Below, piece by piece: positions 36,728 to 47,358 of a stretch of 64,000 nt of DNA. The notes under the pieces are model-generated. The model was not told the DNA's origin, ran no database searches, and saw nothing but the letters and a program-made list of their open reading frames with translations. This DNA comes from Bradyrhizobium sp. AUGA SZCCT0176 (GTDB lineage: Bacteria > Pseudomonadota > Alphaproteobacteria > Rhizobiales > Xanthobacteraceae): assembly GCF_018130145.1 (NCBI RefSeq), contig NZ_JAFCMB010000003.1, forward strand, positions 372,001-436,000. The letters are read 5' to 3'. Both the position numbers and the translations under genes were made by a program. The stretch's first letter is position 1, and each line of letters starts with the position of its first letter.

Positions 36728-38170
36728 ATGTTGACGAAACGCGACCTGCTTCGTTCCGCAGCGCTAGCTGCACTGACAGTTACGACGATGACGCCCATCC
36801 CGGCCAATGCGCAGGCCAAAGCCGAATGGCCTGACATCCGCGAGGCCAAGGCCATCGCCGAAGAAGGCTTCATCTATGGCCTTCCCATCGTAATGAACTA
36901 CGCTGTCATGTACGAATATTCGGTCGACAGGAATTCGGGGCAATTCAAGGCACCATTCAATCAGATTAAAAACGAGGCGCGCGTCTTTACCTACAAGGAC
37001 ACCTCGATCGTCACTCCCAACAGCGATACACCCTATTCCTTCCTCTGGATGGATCTGCGCGCGGAGCCGATGGTGTTGTCGGTGCCGGCGGTGGAAAAGG
37101 GCCGCTACTACGCGGTGCAACTTGAAGACGGCAATACCTACAATTACGGCTACATCGGCAGCCGCGCGACCGGTACCGAAGCGGGCGACTACATGGTCGC
37201 CGGCCCGGGTTGGAACGGTACGCCCCCGCCTGGCATCAAGAAGGTATTTCGATCCACGACGCAGTTCTCGGTCGCGGGGTATCGCACCCAGTTGTTCGGT
37301 GCGGACGATATGCCCAACGTTGAGAAGGTCCAGGCGGGCTACAAGGCCCAGCCGCTCTCGGCCTATCTGAAGCAACCAACGACGACTGCGGCGGCCGCTA
37401 TAGACTTCCCCAAGGTCGACAAGGAATTGGTGAAGAAAAACTTCTTTGAGTATCTCGACTTTTCCTTGCAGTTCGCGCCGGCGACGCCGGACGAAGCGGA
37501 AATCCGCGCCAAGCTCGCGCGCATCGGCGTCGGCCCCGGCAAGACCTTTGATTTCAAGGACCTCCCGATCGCGCACAAGCTCGAGATCGGCCTTGGCATG
37601 AAAGACGGCGAGGAGAAGGTCGACAAGTACCTCGAGAACGGCTTCAAGAATATCAACGGATGGAAGATCGGATCGTTCTTCGGAGATCGCGAGTTTTTCA
37701 ACGGCAACTGGCTGCTGCGGGCGGCGGCCGCCAAGGGCGGCATCTATGGCAACGACGCCGTGGAAGCCGTGTACCCCTTCACCAAGAATCTGGCCAACGG
37801 CGACGTCCTCGATGGCTCCAAGCACAAATACGCGATCACTTTCCCCGCCGGTCAGCTTCCGCCTGTCAATGCGTTCTGGTCGGTGACCATGTACGACGGC
37901 AAGAGCCAGTTGCTGATCGAAAACCCGATCAACCGCTACCTGATCAACTCGCCGATGCTATCAGGCATGAAGAAGAATGCCGACGGGTCCCTCACGCTGC
38001 ATGTTCAAAAGGACGCCCCCGGCGCCGACAAGGAATCCAACTGGCTACCGGCGCCGAACGGACCGATTTACCTGGTGATGCGGCTGTACTGGCCGAAGAC
38101 CGAAGCGCCGTCCGTCCTGCCCCCGGGCAACGGCACATGGCAGCCGCCAGCGATCGTGGCGACGCAGTAG
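36728..38170 (+). CDS. DUF1254/DUF1214 exported protein, tandem copy 1
   Basis: 480 residues from ATG 36728 with AGGAGACAGCACC upstream. N-terminus TKRDLLRSAALAALTV with cleavage near ANAQA is a Tat-like leader in which Lys replaces the first Arg. Residues about 40-220 are DUF1254 (EEGFIYGLPIVMNYAVMYEY, VTPNSDTPYSFLWMDLRAEP), the C-terminal part DUF1214 (FWSVTMYDGKSQLLIENPIN, ADKESNWLPAPNGPIYLVMR). Conserved in sequence but of unknown function. Same length as copies 2 and 3. First gene of a probable operon reaching the sulfatase and phosphatase. Confidence 0.88.
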   Translation: MLTKRDLLRSAALAALTVTTMTPIPANAQAKAEWPDIREAKAIAEEGFIYGLPIVMNYAVMYEYSVDRNSGQFKAPFNQIKNEARVFTYKDTSIVTPNSDTPYSFLWMDLRAEPMVLSVPAVEKGRYYAVQLEDGNTYNYGYIGSRATGTEAGDYMVAGPGWNGTPPPGIKKVFRSTTQFSVAGYRTQLFGADDMPNVEKVQAGYKAQPLSAYLKQPTTTAAAAIDFPKVDKELVKKNFFEYLDFSLQFAPATPDEAEIRAKLARIGVGPGKTFDFKDLPIAHKLEIGLGMKDGEEKVDKYLENGFKNINGWKIGSFFGDREFFNGNWLLRAAAAKGGIYGNDAVEAVYPFTKNLANGDVLDGSKHKYAITFPAGQLPPVNAFWSVTMYDGKSQLLIENPINRYLINSPMLSGMKKNADGSLTLHVQKDAPGADKESNWLPAPNGPIYLVMRLYWPKTEAPSVLPPGNGTWQPPAIVATQ

Positions 38171-38187
38171 CGTTGCGGCAGAAAGGC

Positions 38188-38221
38188 CGCGTGGGACTCG
38201 TTGTCACCGTGATCCCGCGCG
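38188..38221 (+). other. Conserved intercistronic hairpin after DUF1254 copy 1
   Basis: CGCGTGGGA ... TCCCGCGCG, 15 bases after the stop. The same structure recurs after copies 2 and 3 at the same distance. No T-tract, so more likely an RNA-stability or processing element than a terminator. Confidence 0.6.
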
Positions 38222-38269
38222 TGCCCCCGAAACAATCAGCCCAAGCGGTGAAGACAGAGGAGTGTTCAC

Positions 38270-39712
38270 ATGATCACGAAACGCGATCTGCTCCGTGCCG
38301 CAGCGCTGGCTGCGATGACAGTTACCACCATGACGCCGGTTCCGGCGAGCGCGCAGGCCAAGGCGGAATGGCCCGACATCATCGAGGCCAAAAGAATTGC
38401 TGAGGAAGGCTTCATCTATGGCCTGCCGATCGTGATGAACTACGCTGTGATGTACGAATTCTCCGTGGACACGAAGAACAGCCAGTTCAAGGCGCCGTTC
38501 AATCAGATCAAAAACCTGGCGTATGTCGCGACGTACAAGGACACCGCAGTCGTGACGCCCAACAGCGACACGCCATACTCCACGCTTTGGTTCGATCTGC
38601 GCGCCGAGCCGATGGTTGTTTCGGTGCCGGCCGTTGAGAAGAGCCGCTATTACACGGTGCAGCTGATCGACGGCAACACCTTCAATTTTGGCTATATCGG
38701 CAGCCGCGCGACCGGCAGCGACGCCGGAGACTACATGGTCGTTGGGCCGAACTGGCAGGGCGCCACTCCGCCCGGAATCAAGAAGGTCTTCCAGTCCTCG
38801 ACCCAGTTTGCCTTCGCGGCCATTCGCACGCAGCTCTTCAATCCGGAAGATATGCTGAATGTCGTGAAGGTCCAGGCCGGCTACAAGGCGCAGCCGCTAT
38901 CGGCCTATCTCAAGCAGCCGGTAACGACCGCTTCGGCCGCGATCGACTTTCCCAAGGTCGATGCGGAGCTGGTGAAGAAGAACTTCTTCGAATATCTCGA
39001 CTTCGCGCTGCAGTTTGCGCCGGCGGGCCCGGAAGAACGCACCATTCGCGAGAAGCTCGCGCGCATCGGCGTCGGCGCGGGCAAGACCTTCAACTTCAAG
39101 GATCTTCCGCTCGAACACAAACTCGAAGTCGGGCTCGGGATGAAGGAAGGCGAGGAGAAGGTTGAAAAGTATCTCGCTGGTGGACAGAAAGACGTCAACG
39201 GATGGAAAATCGGATCGCTGTTCGGTGACCGGCTGTTCTACAGCGGCGATTGGCTGAAGCGGGCCGCAGCTGCAAAAGGCGGCATTTATGGCAACGACGC
39301 CGCGGAAGCCGTCTACCCCATGACCAAAACGCTTGCCAACGGCGAAGTGCTCGACTCTTCAAAGCACAAATACACAGTCACTTTTCCTGCCGGACAGTAT
39401 CCGCCGGTCGAGGCGTTCTGGTCGGTGACGATGTATGACGGCAAGAGCCAACTGCTGATCGAGAATCCGATCAACCGATATCTGATCAATTCGCCGATGC
39501 TGCCCCGCATGAAGAAGAATCCGGACGGCTCTCTCACGCTGCATCTCCAGAAAGATTCACCCGGCGCCGACAAGGAATCCAACTGGCTGCCGGCGCCGAA
39601 CGGCGAAATGTACCTGGTGATGCGGCTCTATTGGCCGAAGACCGAAGCGCCGTCGATCCTGCCGCCGGGCGAAGGCACCTGGCAGCCGCCGGCGATCGTG
39701 GCGCTGCAATAG
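38270..39712 (+). CDS. DUF1254/DUF1214 exported protein, tandem copy 2
   Basis: 480 residues. Leader ITKRDLLRAAALAAMTVTTM again has a KR in place of the Tat RR. It shares long identical blocks with copy 1 (GLPIVMNYAVMYEFSVD, VTPNSDTPYS, KVQAGYKAQPLSAYLKQP, MYDGKSQLLIENPINRYLIN), so the duplication is fairly recent or kept alike by conversion; differences cluster in the middle (residues 270-340). Ribosome site AGAGGAGTGTTCAC precedes the ATG, and nearly the same leader (AAGGGAATGTTCAC) precedes copy 3. Confidence 0.88.
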   Translation: MITKRDLLRAAALAAMTVTTMTPVPASAQAKAEWPDIIEAKRIAEEGFIYGLPIVMNYAVMYEFSVDTKNSQFKAPFNQIKNLAYVATYKDTAVVTPNSDTPYSTLWFDLRAEPMVVSVPAVEKSRYYTVQLIDGNTFNFGYIGSRATGSDAGDYMVVGPNWQGATPPGIKKVFQSSTQFAFAAIRTQLFNPEDMLNVVKVQAGYKAQPLSAYLKQPVTTASAAIDFPKVDAELVKKNFFEYLDFALQFAPAGPEERTIREKLARIGVGAGKTFNFKDLPLEHKLEVGLGMKEGEEKVEKYLAGGQKDVNGWKIGSLFGDRLFYSGDWLKRAAAAKGGIYGNDAAEAVYPMTKTLANGEVLDSSKHKYTVTFPAGQYPPVEAFWSVTMYDGKSQLLIENPINRYLINSPMLPRMKKNPDGSLTLHLQKDSPGADKESNWLPAPNGEMYLVMRLYWPKTEAPSILPPGEGTWQPPAIVALQ

Positions 39713-39729
39713 CGTTGCGCCGAGAGGCA

Positions 39730-39761
39730 GCGCGGGACCCGTCATTACCGCGATCCCGCGC
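39730..39761 (+). other. Conserved intercistronic hairpin after DUF1254 copy 2
   Basis: GCGCGGGA ... TCCCGCGC. Same position and sequence style as after copies 1 and 3, including the flanking TAGCGTT and GCGTGCCCC. Confidence 0.6.
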
Positions 39762-39817
39762 GTGCCCCGAGATTCAGGATCGAATCCGCGCTCGAACCCA
39801 GGCAAGGGAATGTTCAC

Positions 39818-41260
39818 ATGATTACAAAACGCGACCTTCTTCGTTCCGCAGCGCTTGCTGCATTCACCGTCTCGACGGCGAATTCCATCCCGGCGCAAGC
39901 GCAGACGAGTGCCGAGCGTCCAGGCTTCTTCAAGGCAAAGGACATCGCCGAGGCGGGCTTCATCTTCGGCCTGCCAATCGTGATGAACTACGGCATCATG
40001 TATGAATTCGCCATCGATCGCAGTTCGAGCCAGTTCAAGGCGCCGTTCAACCAGTTCAAGAACGACCCCAACGTCTTTACCTACAAGGACACCGCGGTCG
40101 TGACGCCGAACAGCGACACGCCCTATTCGATCGGGTGGATGGATTTTCGGGCGGAGCCCATCGTCATTTCCGTGCCGGCGATCGACCCGAAGCGCTACTA
40201 TTCGGTCCAACTCTGTGACGGCAACACCTATAATTATGGCTACATCGGCACACGCGCCACCGGAAGCGAGGCCGGAGATTATCTAGTTGTCGGCCCGGAC
40301 TGGAAGGGCGCAACGCCTCCCGGAATCAAGAAGGTCTTCCAGTCGAGCACCCAGCTATCGATCGTCATCTTCCGCACCCAGCTTTTCAACGCTGGCGATA
40401 TCGACAACGTCAAGAAGGTGCAGGCCGGCTACAGGATGCAGCCACTTTCCACCTATCTGAAACAGCCGACGACGACGGCCGCGACGGCCATCGACTTTCC
40501 GAAGATCGACAAGGAGCTCGTGAAAACCAACTTCTTCGAGTATCTCGATTTTGCGCTGCAGTTTGCGCCCGTGCAGGAAAACGAGAAGGAGATCCGCGCC
40601 GCGCTCGCGAAGATCGGCGTCGGCCCCGGCAAGACCTTTAACTTCAAGGACCTGCCGCTGGAGCAAAAGCTCGAGATTGGCCTCGGCATGAAGGAAGGCG
40701 AGAAGAAGGTCGAGGAAGGCGTTGCCAAGGCCGGCACGACCATCAACGGCTGGCAGGTCAGCGCGTTGCCGGGCGATAACGCCCACTACAATGGCGACTG
40801 GCTCAAGCGCGCCGTCGCCGCCAAGGCCGGTATCTACGGCAATAATCCGGCGGAAGCGACCTATCCGCTCACCCGCATCGATGGCGACGGCCGGACGCTC
40901 GATGGCAGCAAGCACAATTACACCCTGACATTCCCGCCGGGCCAGGAGCCACCAGTCAACGCGTTCTGGTCGCTCACCATGTATGACGGCAAGTCGCAGC
41001 TCCTGATCGAAAATCCGATCAACCGCTATTTGATCAATTCGCCGATGCTTCCGGATATGAAGAAGAACGCGGACGGGTCACTGACGCTCTACATCCAGAA
41101 CAAATCGCCGGGTGCGGACAAGGAATCGAACTGGCTGCCGGCACCGAACGACACGATCTACCTGGTCATGCGGCTCTACTGGCCGAAGACGGAGTCACCT
41201 TCGATCCTCCCGCCAGGCGAAGGCACCTGGAAGCCGCCGGCCGTCGTGGCGGCGAAGTAG
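39818..41260 (+). CDS. DUF1254/DUF1214 exported protein, tandem copy 3
   Basis: 480 residues. Leader ITKRDLLRSAALAAFTVSTA, cleavage near IPAQAQ. The most diverged of the three near-copies (RPGFFKAKDIAEAGFIFGLP; FNQFKNDPNVFTYKDTAVV) but with the same block order and identical C-terminal signature FWSLTMYDGKSQLLIENPIN. Membership and export as for the other copies. Whether the three have different partners cannot be told. Confidence 0.88.
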   Translation: MITKRDLLRSAALAAFTVSTANSIPAQAQTSAERPGFFKAKDIAEAGFIFGLPIVMNYGIMYEFAIDRSSSQFKAPFNQFKNDPNVFTYKDTAVVTPNSDTPYSIGWMDFRAEPIVISVPAIDPKRYYSVQLCDGNTYNYGYIGTRATGSEAGDYLVVGPDWKGATPPGIKKVFQSSTQLSIVIFRTQLFNAGDIDNVKKVQAGYRMQPLSTYLKQPTTTAATAIDFPKIDKELVKTNFFEYLDFALQFAPVQENEKEIRAALAKIGVGPGKTFNFKDLPLEQKLEIGLGMKEGEKKVEEGVAKAGTTINGWQVSALPGDNAHYNGDWLKRAVAAKAGIYGNNPAEATYPLTRIDGDGRTLDGSKHNYTLTFPPGQEPPVNAFWSLTMYDGKSQLLIENPINRYLINSPMLPDMKKNADGSLTLYIQNKSPGADKESNWLPAPNDTIYLVMRLYWPKTESPSILPPGEGTWKPPAVVAAK

Positions 41261-41278
41261 CGTTCAGACCGAAGGCAC

Positions 41279-41305
41279 CGCGGGACTCGTCATCGTGATC
41301 CCGCG
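41279..41305 (+). other. Conserved intercistronic hairpin after DUF1254 copy 3
   Basis: CGCGGGA ... TCCCGCG, 18 bases after the stop, flanked by the same TAGCGTT and GCGTGTCC motifs as the other two. Confidence 0.6.
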
Positions 41306-41368
41306 CGTGTCCAGGCTCGGAAGGCAAGTGAAAGCAAATTTGAGTGCCGTTTTGCACGGGAGTGAGTC

Positions 41369-42799
41369 ATGAAAGCTGTACTCACACGAACGCTTTGCGG
41401 CGCTGTACTGACTTTTGCATTGACCGTCGTATTCGCACCAGCCGGCGCCCAGCAGACGAGCCTGTCGAAATTCTCCACCGAACAACTCGCCAATCGAATG
41501 CTGGAACGCCGCGCCGTGGACGCCGTCATCTGGGGCATGCCCATCGTCAGCTTCGACTCGCTTCGGCAAGCCTACTTCCGCGACGGCAAGGCGAAATACG
41601 GCGACATCATCTGGTGGCCCAAAGGCAGCACCTGGAAGAACCAGTCGTTCACCGTCAATACAACCCTTCGCTACCTTTTTGCCTTCTTCAACATAAAAGA
41701 CGATGGGCCGGTGGTTCTGGACCTGCCGCCGGCGGCGAATGGGTCCAGCTTCCTGGGCACCATTTGCGATGCCTGGCAGGTACCGCTCACCGACGTCGGG
41801 TTCGAGGGCAAAGGTGGCAAATACCTGGTGCTGCCACCCGACTACACGGGCGAGGTGCCGGCCGGCTATATCCCCGTGCGTTCCAAGACCTACAACACAT
41901 TCGCCGGCCTCCGCTCCATCCTGGAGAGCAACTCGGAAGAGGACGTGCGCAGGGGTGACGCGCTGGTGAAGCAGATCAAGGTCTACCCCTTGGCCGAGGC
42001 CAGTAACCCGCCTGCGCCGCGGTTCGTGGATATGACCAACACCCTCTATGACGGCCTCGCGCGATTCGACGAAAGCTTTTACACCAGCCTTGCCCGCATG
42101 CTGAATGAGGAGACGGTACAGCCCCAGGATCTGCAGATGATGGGCATGCTCCGACCACTCGGCATCGAGAAGGGCAAGGAGTTCAAGCCCGATGCCGCGA
42201 CCGTGGCACAGTTGAAGTCCGCCGCGGCGGAAGCCGGTGCCTGGCTCCTCGGACAGCAGTCTAAGATCGGTGAAGACTGGTGGCCGGGCAGCCAGTGGAA
42301 ATTGCTGGTCCCGCCGATTGGCCCGCAGACGGGATTCAAGTGGGCCGTGCCAAACTATTTCGACGTGGATACGCGCGGCGCTGCTTTCGCCGGCTTCTTC
42401 CTGCCTCCCGCGAAGCTCGGCGGAGGCAGCTTCTACCTTGCCGCGTACTTCGACAACGGCGGCCAGCCTTTGCGTGGCGAGAATCCCTATCGACTGCACG
42501 TTCCCGCCAATGTTCCGGTAAGCCAGTTCTGGGCTGTGACCATTTACAACGCTGAAACGTCGGCCCTCTTCCTCAACCTGCCACGCCCGACCCTGGATTC
42601 ATTGGACAAAGGGCTGCGCAAGAACGCCGACGGCTCGGTGGACATCCACTTTGGATCGCAGGCGCCCGCCGGTCAGGAGTCGAACTGGATTTTCACGCCG
42701 ACGGGGACGAGCTGGTTCCCCTGGTTTCGATTCTACGGTCCTGAGAAGGCGGTTTTCGACAAGAGTTGGAAGATGCCCGACATCGAACAGGTGAAATGA
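41369..42799 (+). CDS. Diverged DUF1254/DUF1214 exported protein (fourth member)
   Basis: 476 residues with an ordinary Sec-type leader (MKAVLTRTLCGAVLTFALTV, then APAGAQ), not the KR type. DUF1254 part: RRAVDAVIWGMPIVSFDSLR, TVNTTLRYLFAFFNIKDDGP; DUF1214 part: VSQFWAVTIYNAETSALFLN and QESNWIFTPTGTSWFPWFRF. It differs from the three tandem copies throughout, so it is an old paralogue. The hairpin found after the others is absent. The FGE gene starts 55 bases later. Confidence 0.86.
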   Translation: MKAVLTRTLCGAVLTFALTVVFAPAGAQQTSLSKFSTEQLANRMLERRAVDAVIWGMPIVSFDSLRQAYFRDGKAKYGDIIWWPKGSTWKNQSFTVNTTLRYLFAFFNIKDDGPVVLDLPPAANGSSFLGTICDAWQVPLTDVGFEGKGGKYLVLPPDYTGEVPAGYIPVRSKTYNTFAGLRSILESNSEEDVRRGDALVKQIKVYPLAEASNPPAPRFVDMTNTLYDGLARFDESFYTSLARMLNEETVQPQDLQMMGMLRPLGIEKGKEFKPDAATVAQLKSAAAEAGAWLLGQQSKIGEDWWPGSQWKLLVPPIGPQTGFKWAVPNYFDVDTRGAAFAGFFLPPAKLGGGSFYLAAYFDNGGQPLRGENPYRLHVPANVPVSQFWAVTIYNAETSALFLNLPRPTLDSLDKGLRKNADGSVDIHFGSQAPAGQESNWIFTPTGTSWFPWFRFYGPEKAVFDKSWKMPDIEQVK

Positions 42800-42854
42800 T
42801 CTGCGAATAAACGGCTATAGCCCAGTCTCTGCCACTTCCTGAGGACTAGCAGCT

Positions 42855-43843
42855 TTGAGCACGATTCAATTCGACAACGAAAGCGCTGATGCCAAGGCAG
42901 GTGAACATCCTCATCATCCGGGGATGGTCCTGATTCCCGGCGGCACGTTCCGCATGGGATCGGACAAGCATTATCCCGAGGAAGCGCCAGTTCATTCCGT
43001 GACAGTCGATGAATTTTTCATCGACCGCACGCCGGTGACGAACAGGGAGTTCAAGGAATTCGTGAGGGCGACCGGCCACGTCACGTTCGCCGAAATCCCG
43101 CCCGACCCGAACGACTATCCCGGCGCGCTGCCTCACATGATCTATGCCGGCTCGCTGGTGTTTTCGCCTCCGGCGCAGACCGTTGATCTCCGCGACTGGA
43201 GCCGATGGTGGCAATTCATGAATGGCGCCGACTGGCGCCACCCTTATGGCCCGAAGAGCAACATCAACGTGCTCGACAATCATCCTGTCGTGCACGTCGC
43301 TTATTCCGACGCGCTCGCCTTTGCGCGCTGGGCCGGCAAGGATATTCCGACCGAAGCCGAGTGGGAGTTCGCCGCGCGCGGCGGATTGGCTGAGGCAGAA
43401 TATGCCTGGGGCGAGGAGTTCACGCCAGGCGGCCAGCATCTTGCCAATACCTGGCAGGGAGAATTCCCGAAGCAAAATCTCTGCACCGACGGCTTCGAGC
43501 GCACATCGCCAGTCACGGCCTTTCCGCCGAACGGCTACGGCATTCACGACATGATCGGGAATGTCTGGGAATGGACGTCCGACTGGTATTCGCAAAAGCA
43601 CGAAGCAGATGCGCCAAAGGCGTGCTGCATTCCCCATAATCCGCGAGGCGGATCAGAGGCTGCGAGCCACGACTCTCGTCAGCCGAATATCAGAATTCCA
43701 CGCAAGGTGCTTAAAGGCGGCTCGCACCTGTGCGCCCCGAACTATTGCCGCCGCTATCGTCCTGCCGCGCGTCATGCCGAGCCTATCGACACCTCGACTA
43801 GCCACGTCGGCTTCAGGTGCATCATCAGGAAAAGGAGTGCGTC

Positions 43844-43847
<4 letters not shown>
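42855..43847 (+). CDS. Formylglycine-generating enzyme (sulfatase-activating, SUMF1 family)
   Basis: 330 residues from TTG 42855, preceded by GAGGACTAGCAGC; the next ATG would remove the conserved N-terminus. Landmarks: MVLIPGGTFRMGSD, IDRTPVTNREFKEFV, PTEAEWEFAARGG, GNVWEWTSDWY, and the active-site pair C293/C298 in GGSHLCAPNYCRRYR, spaced as in known FGEs, then VGFRC. It oxidises the motif Cys of sulfatases to formylglycine, probably in the cytoplasm as there is no leader. Overlaps the sulfatase gene by ATGA, so translation is coupled. Confidence 0.95.
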
Positions 43848-45559
<1,712 letters not shown>

Positions 45560-45652
45560 GGATTTGATGATCGTAATGGCGGACGGCCTGCGTATGGGCC
45601 GCCCGCCAAACTCTCTTGATCGTTGCGTTCTTTACTGTGAAAGGAACCAACT

Positions 45653-46696
45653 ATGTCAATGCCGCAAGTTTCCTTCGGCGTCAGCCGCCGCATCCTGCTC
45701 TTGGCCTTGGCTTTGCTCGCGGCGCTGATCGGACCGCTGCCGCCCATATCCGTGATGGCGCAAACTCCCGCGATCGATCCGCTGCCGTCATGGAATGATA
45801 CGGCGACCAAAACGTCCATCGTCACGTTCGTCGAGCGCGTGACGAAGCAAGGCTCGCCAGACCTCGTGCCGCCTGCCGAGAGAATTGCCACCTTCGACAA
45901 TGACGGCACCCTGTGGGCGGAGCAGCCGATCTATTTCCAGTTTGCCTTCGCACTCGACCGCGTCAAGGCGCTCGCCCCGCTGCATCCGGAGTGGAAGGAC
46001 AAGGAGCCGTTTGCCTCGCTGCTCAAGGGCGACCTTAAAGGCGCGCTCGCCGGCGGCGAGGCTGCTATTTTCGAAATCCTCACCGTCACGCATTCCGGAA
46101 TGACCACGGATGAATTCGAGAAGATCGTGAGCGACTGGATCACTACGGCGAAGCATCCAGTCACCAAGCGGCTCTACACCGAGATGGTCTATCAGCCGAT
46201 GCTGGAACTGCTCGCCTATCTGCGCGGCAACGGCTTCAAGACGTTCATCGTCTCCGGCGGCGGCATCGACTTCATGCGCGTCTTTGCCGACAGGGTCTAT
46301 GGCGTTCCGCCCGAGCAAGTGGTGGGCAGCAGCGGCAAGCTGAGCTTCGAGCTACGCGACGGTAAACCGGTCCTCGTAAAACTGCCGGAGCTTAATTTCA
46401 ACGACGACAAGACTGGCAAGCCCATCGGCATCCAGATGCATATCGGCCGGCAACCGATCGCGGCATTCGGCAATTCCGACGGCGACCTGCAAATGCTCGA
46501 ATGGGCCAAGGGAGGCGGCGGCGTCCGCTTCGCCCTCCTCGTGCACCATACCGACGCCGAGCGGGAATGGGCCTACGACCGCAATTCTTCCATTGGCCGC
46601 CTCGACAAGGCGCTCGACGCTGCACAGGCGATGGGCTGGACCGTTGTCGACATGAAGAACGACTGGAAGAAGATATTTCCGTTTGGCAGCAAATGA
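45653..46696 (+). CDS. Exported HAD-family phosphatase
   Basis: 347 residues. Leader MSMPQVSFGVSRRILLLALA, then LAALIGPLP, cleavage near VMAQ. HAD motif I is FDNDGTLW (D82, D84), motif II FIVSGGG, and motif IV AFGNSDGDLQML. A phosphoserine-phosphatase-like fold; likely a periplasmic phosphomonoesterase. Last gene of the block; a stem-loop (GGCGGACGGCC / GGGCCGCCCGCC, 45579-45608) precedes it without a T-run, so it may be differently expressed. Ribosome site AAAGGAACCAACT. Confidence 0.88.
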   Translation: MSMPQVSFGVSRRILLLALALLAALIGPLPPISVMAQTPAIDPLPSWNDTATKTSIVTFVERVTKQGSPDLVPPAERIATFDNDGTLWAEQPIYFQFAFALDRVKALAPLHPEWKDKEPFASLLKGDLKGALAGGEAAIFEILTVTHSGMTTDEFEKIVSDWITTAKHPVTKRLYTEMVYQPMLELLAYLRGNGFKTFIVSGGGIDFMRVFADRVYGVPPEQVVGSSGKLSFELRDGKPVLVKLPELNFNDDKTGKPIGIQMHIGRQPIAAFGNSDGDLQMLEWAKGGGGVRFALLVHHTDAEREWAYDRNSSIGRLDKALDAAQAMGWTVVDMKNDWKKIFPFGSK

Positions 46697-46774
46697 ACAT
46701 GACGTTCTCGATCTCGCCGATGGCGCCCACCAGCACGGTGACGCCGACGCGCCGAACCATCACGAAGTGACGGA

Positions 46775-47083
46775 TCAACGCGCCCACTGCCCCATCTGAA
46801 GGCACGTCTGCAGGCTGACGTAACTTGGCGTGCCGCCAATGCTCTCCTGCGAGACACAACTCGCGCGGCTGGCCGCGGGGAATTTGGACCACTGGCCTCC
46901 GAGCTGCTGGCGCGCTTTCTGTTCATCGCTGATGCAGGTCTTGAGCGATTGATCGACGGTGAGGCCGGCGGTAGCGGCGATGTCGAGCTTGCAGTTTCGC
47001 GTGATATCGAACTTCGGCACTCCGTCAGCGACGGGCATAACCAGTTGCGAACCCAATACGATCATAGAGACGGACATAGGCAT
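46775..47083 (-). CDS. Small Cys-containing protein, probably exported
   Basis: 102 residues from ATG 47083, strongly supported by AGGAGGTCGGAA. A short hydrophobic start (MSVSMIVLGSQLVM) and spaced cysteines (NCKLDI, TCISDEQ, ASCVSQE, QTCLQ) with the pattern TAGLTVDQSLKTCISDEQKA suggest a small disulfide-bonded periplasmic protein. No known domain. Opposite in strand to the sulfatase block and convergent with it. Confidence 0.72.
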   Translation of the reverse strand: MPMSVSMIVLGSQLVMPVADGVPKFDITRNCKLDIAATAGLTVDQSLKTCISDEQKARQQLGGQWSKFPAASRASCVSQESIGGTPSYVSLQTCLQMGQWAR

Positions 47084-47358
47084 TTCCGACCTCCTGCTAC
47101 TCTGGCTCGCTTGCATCGTAGCGCAAGCCGGCCGGACCGCTAGTCTTATTTCGCCGCGGCAGACATCCCGTCCCTTCTGCCACACGGGGAGAGGAGAACG
47201 GAGAACGGCCTTCATGCCGCAAAACCACCTCAAGACAATCGAGGCCCCCGCATTGGAGCCATGACGCACGGCGCTGGATCAGCGCCGGCGTTATGTGATT
47301 GACTTTGCCCTGTCCGAGATCAGGCCAACATGATCCGGCCAGCACAGGGAAACGTCCG

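Noticed and set aside
46398..46892. 164-codon minus-strand frame opposite the HAD phosphatase end
   Set aside because: Its sequence is an antisense shadow, and the ribosome site of 47083 supports the neighbouring frame instead.
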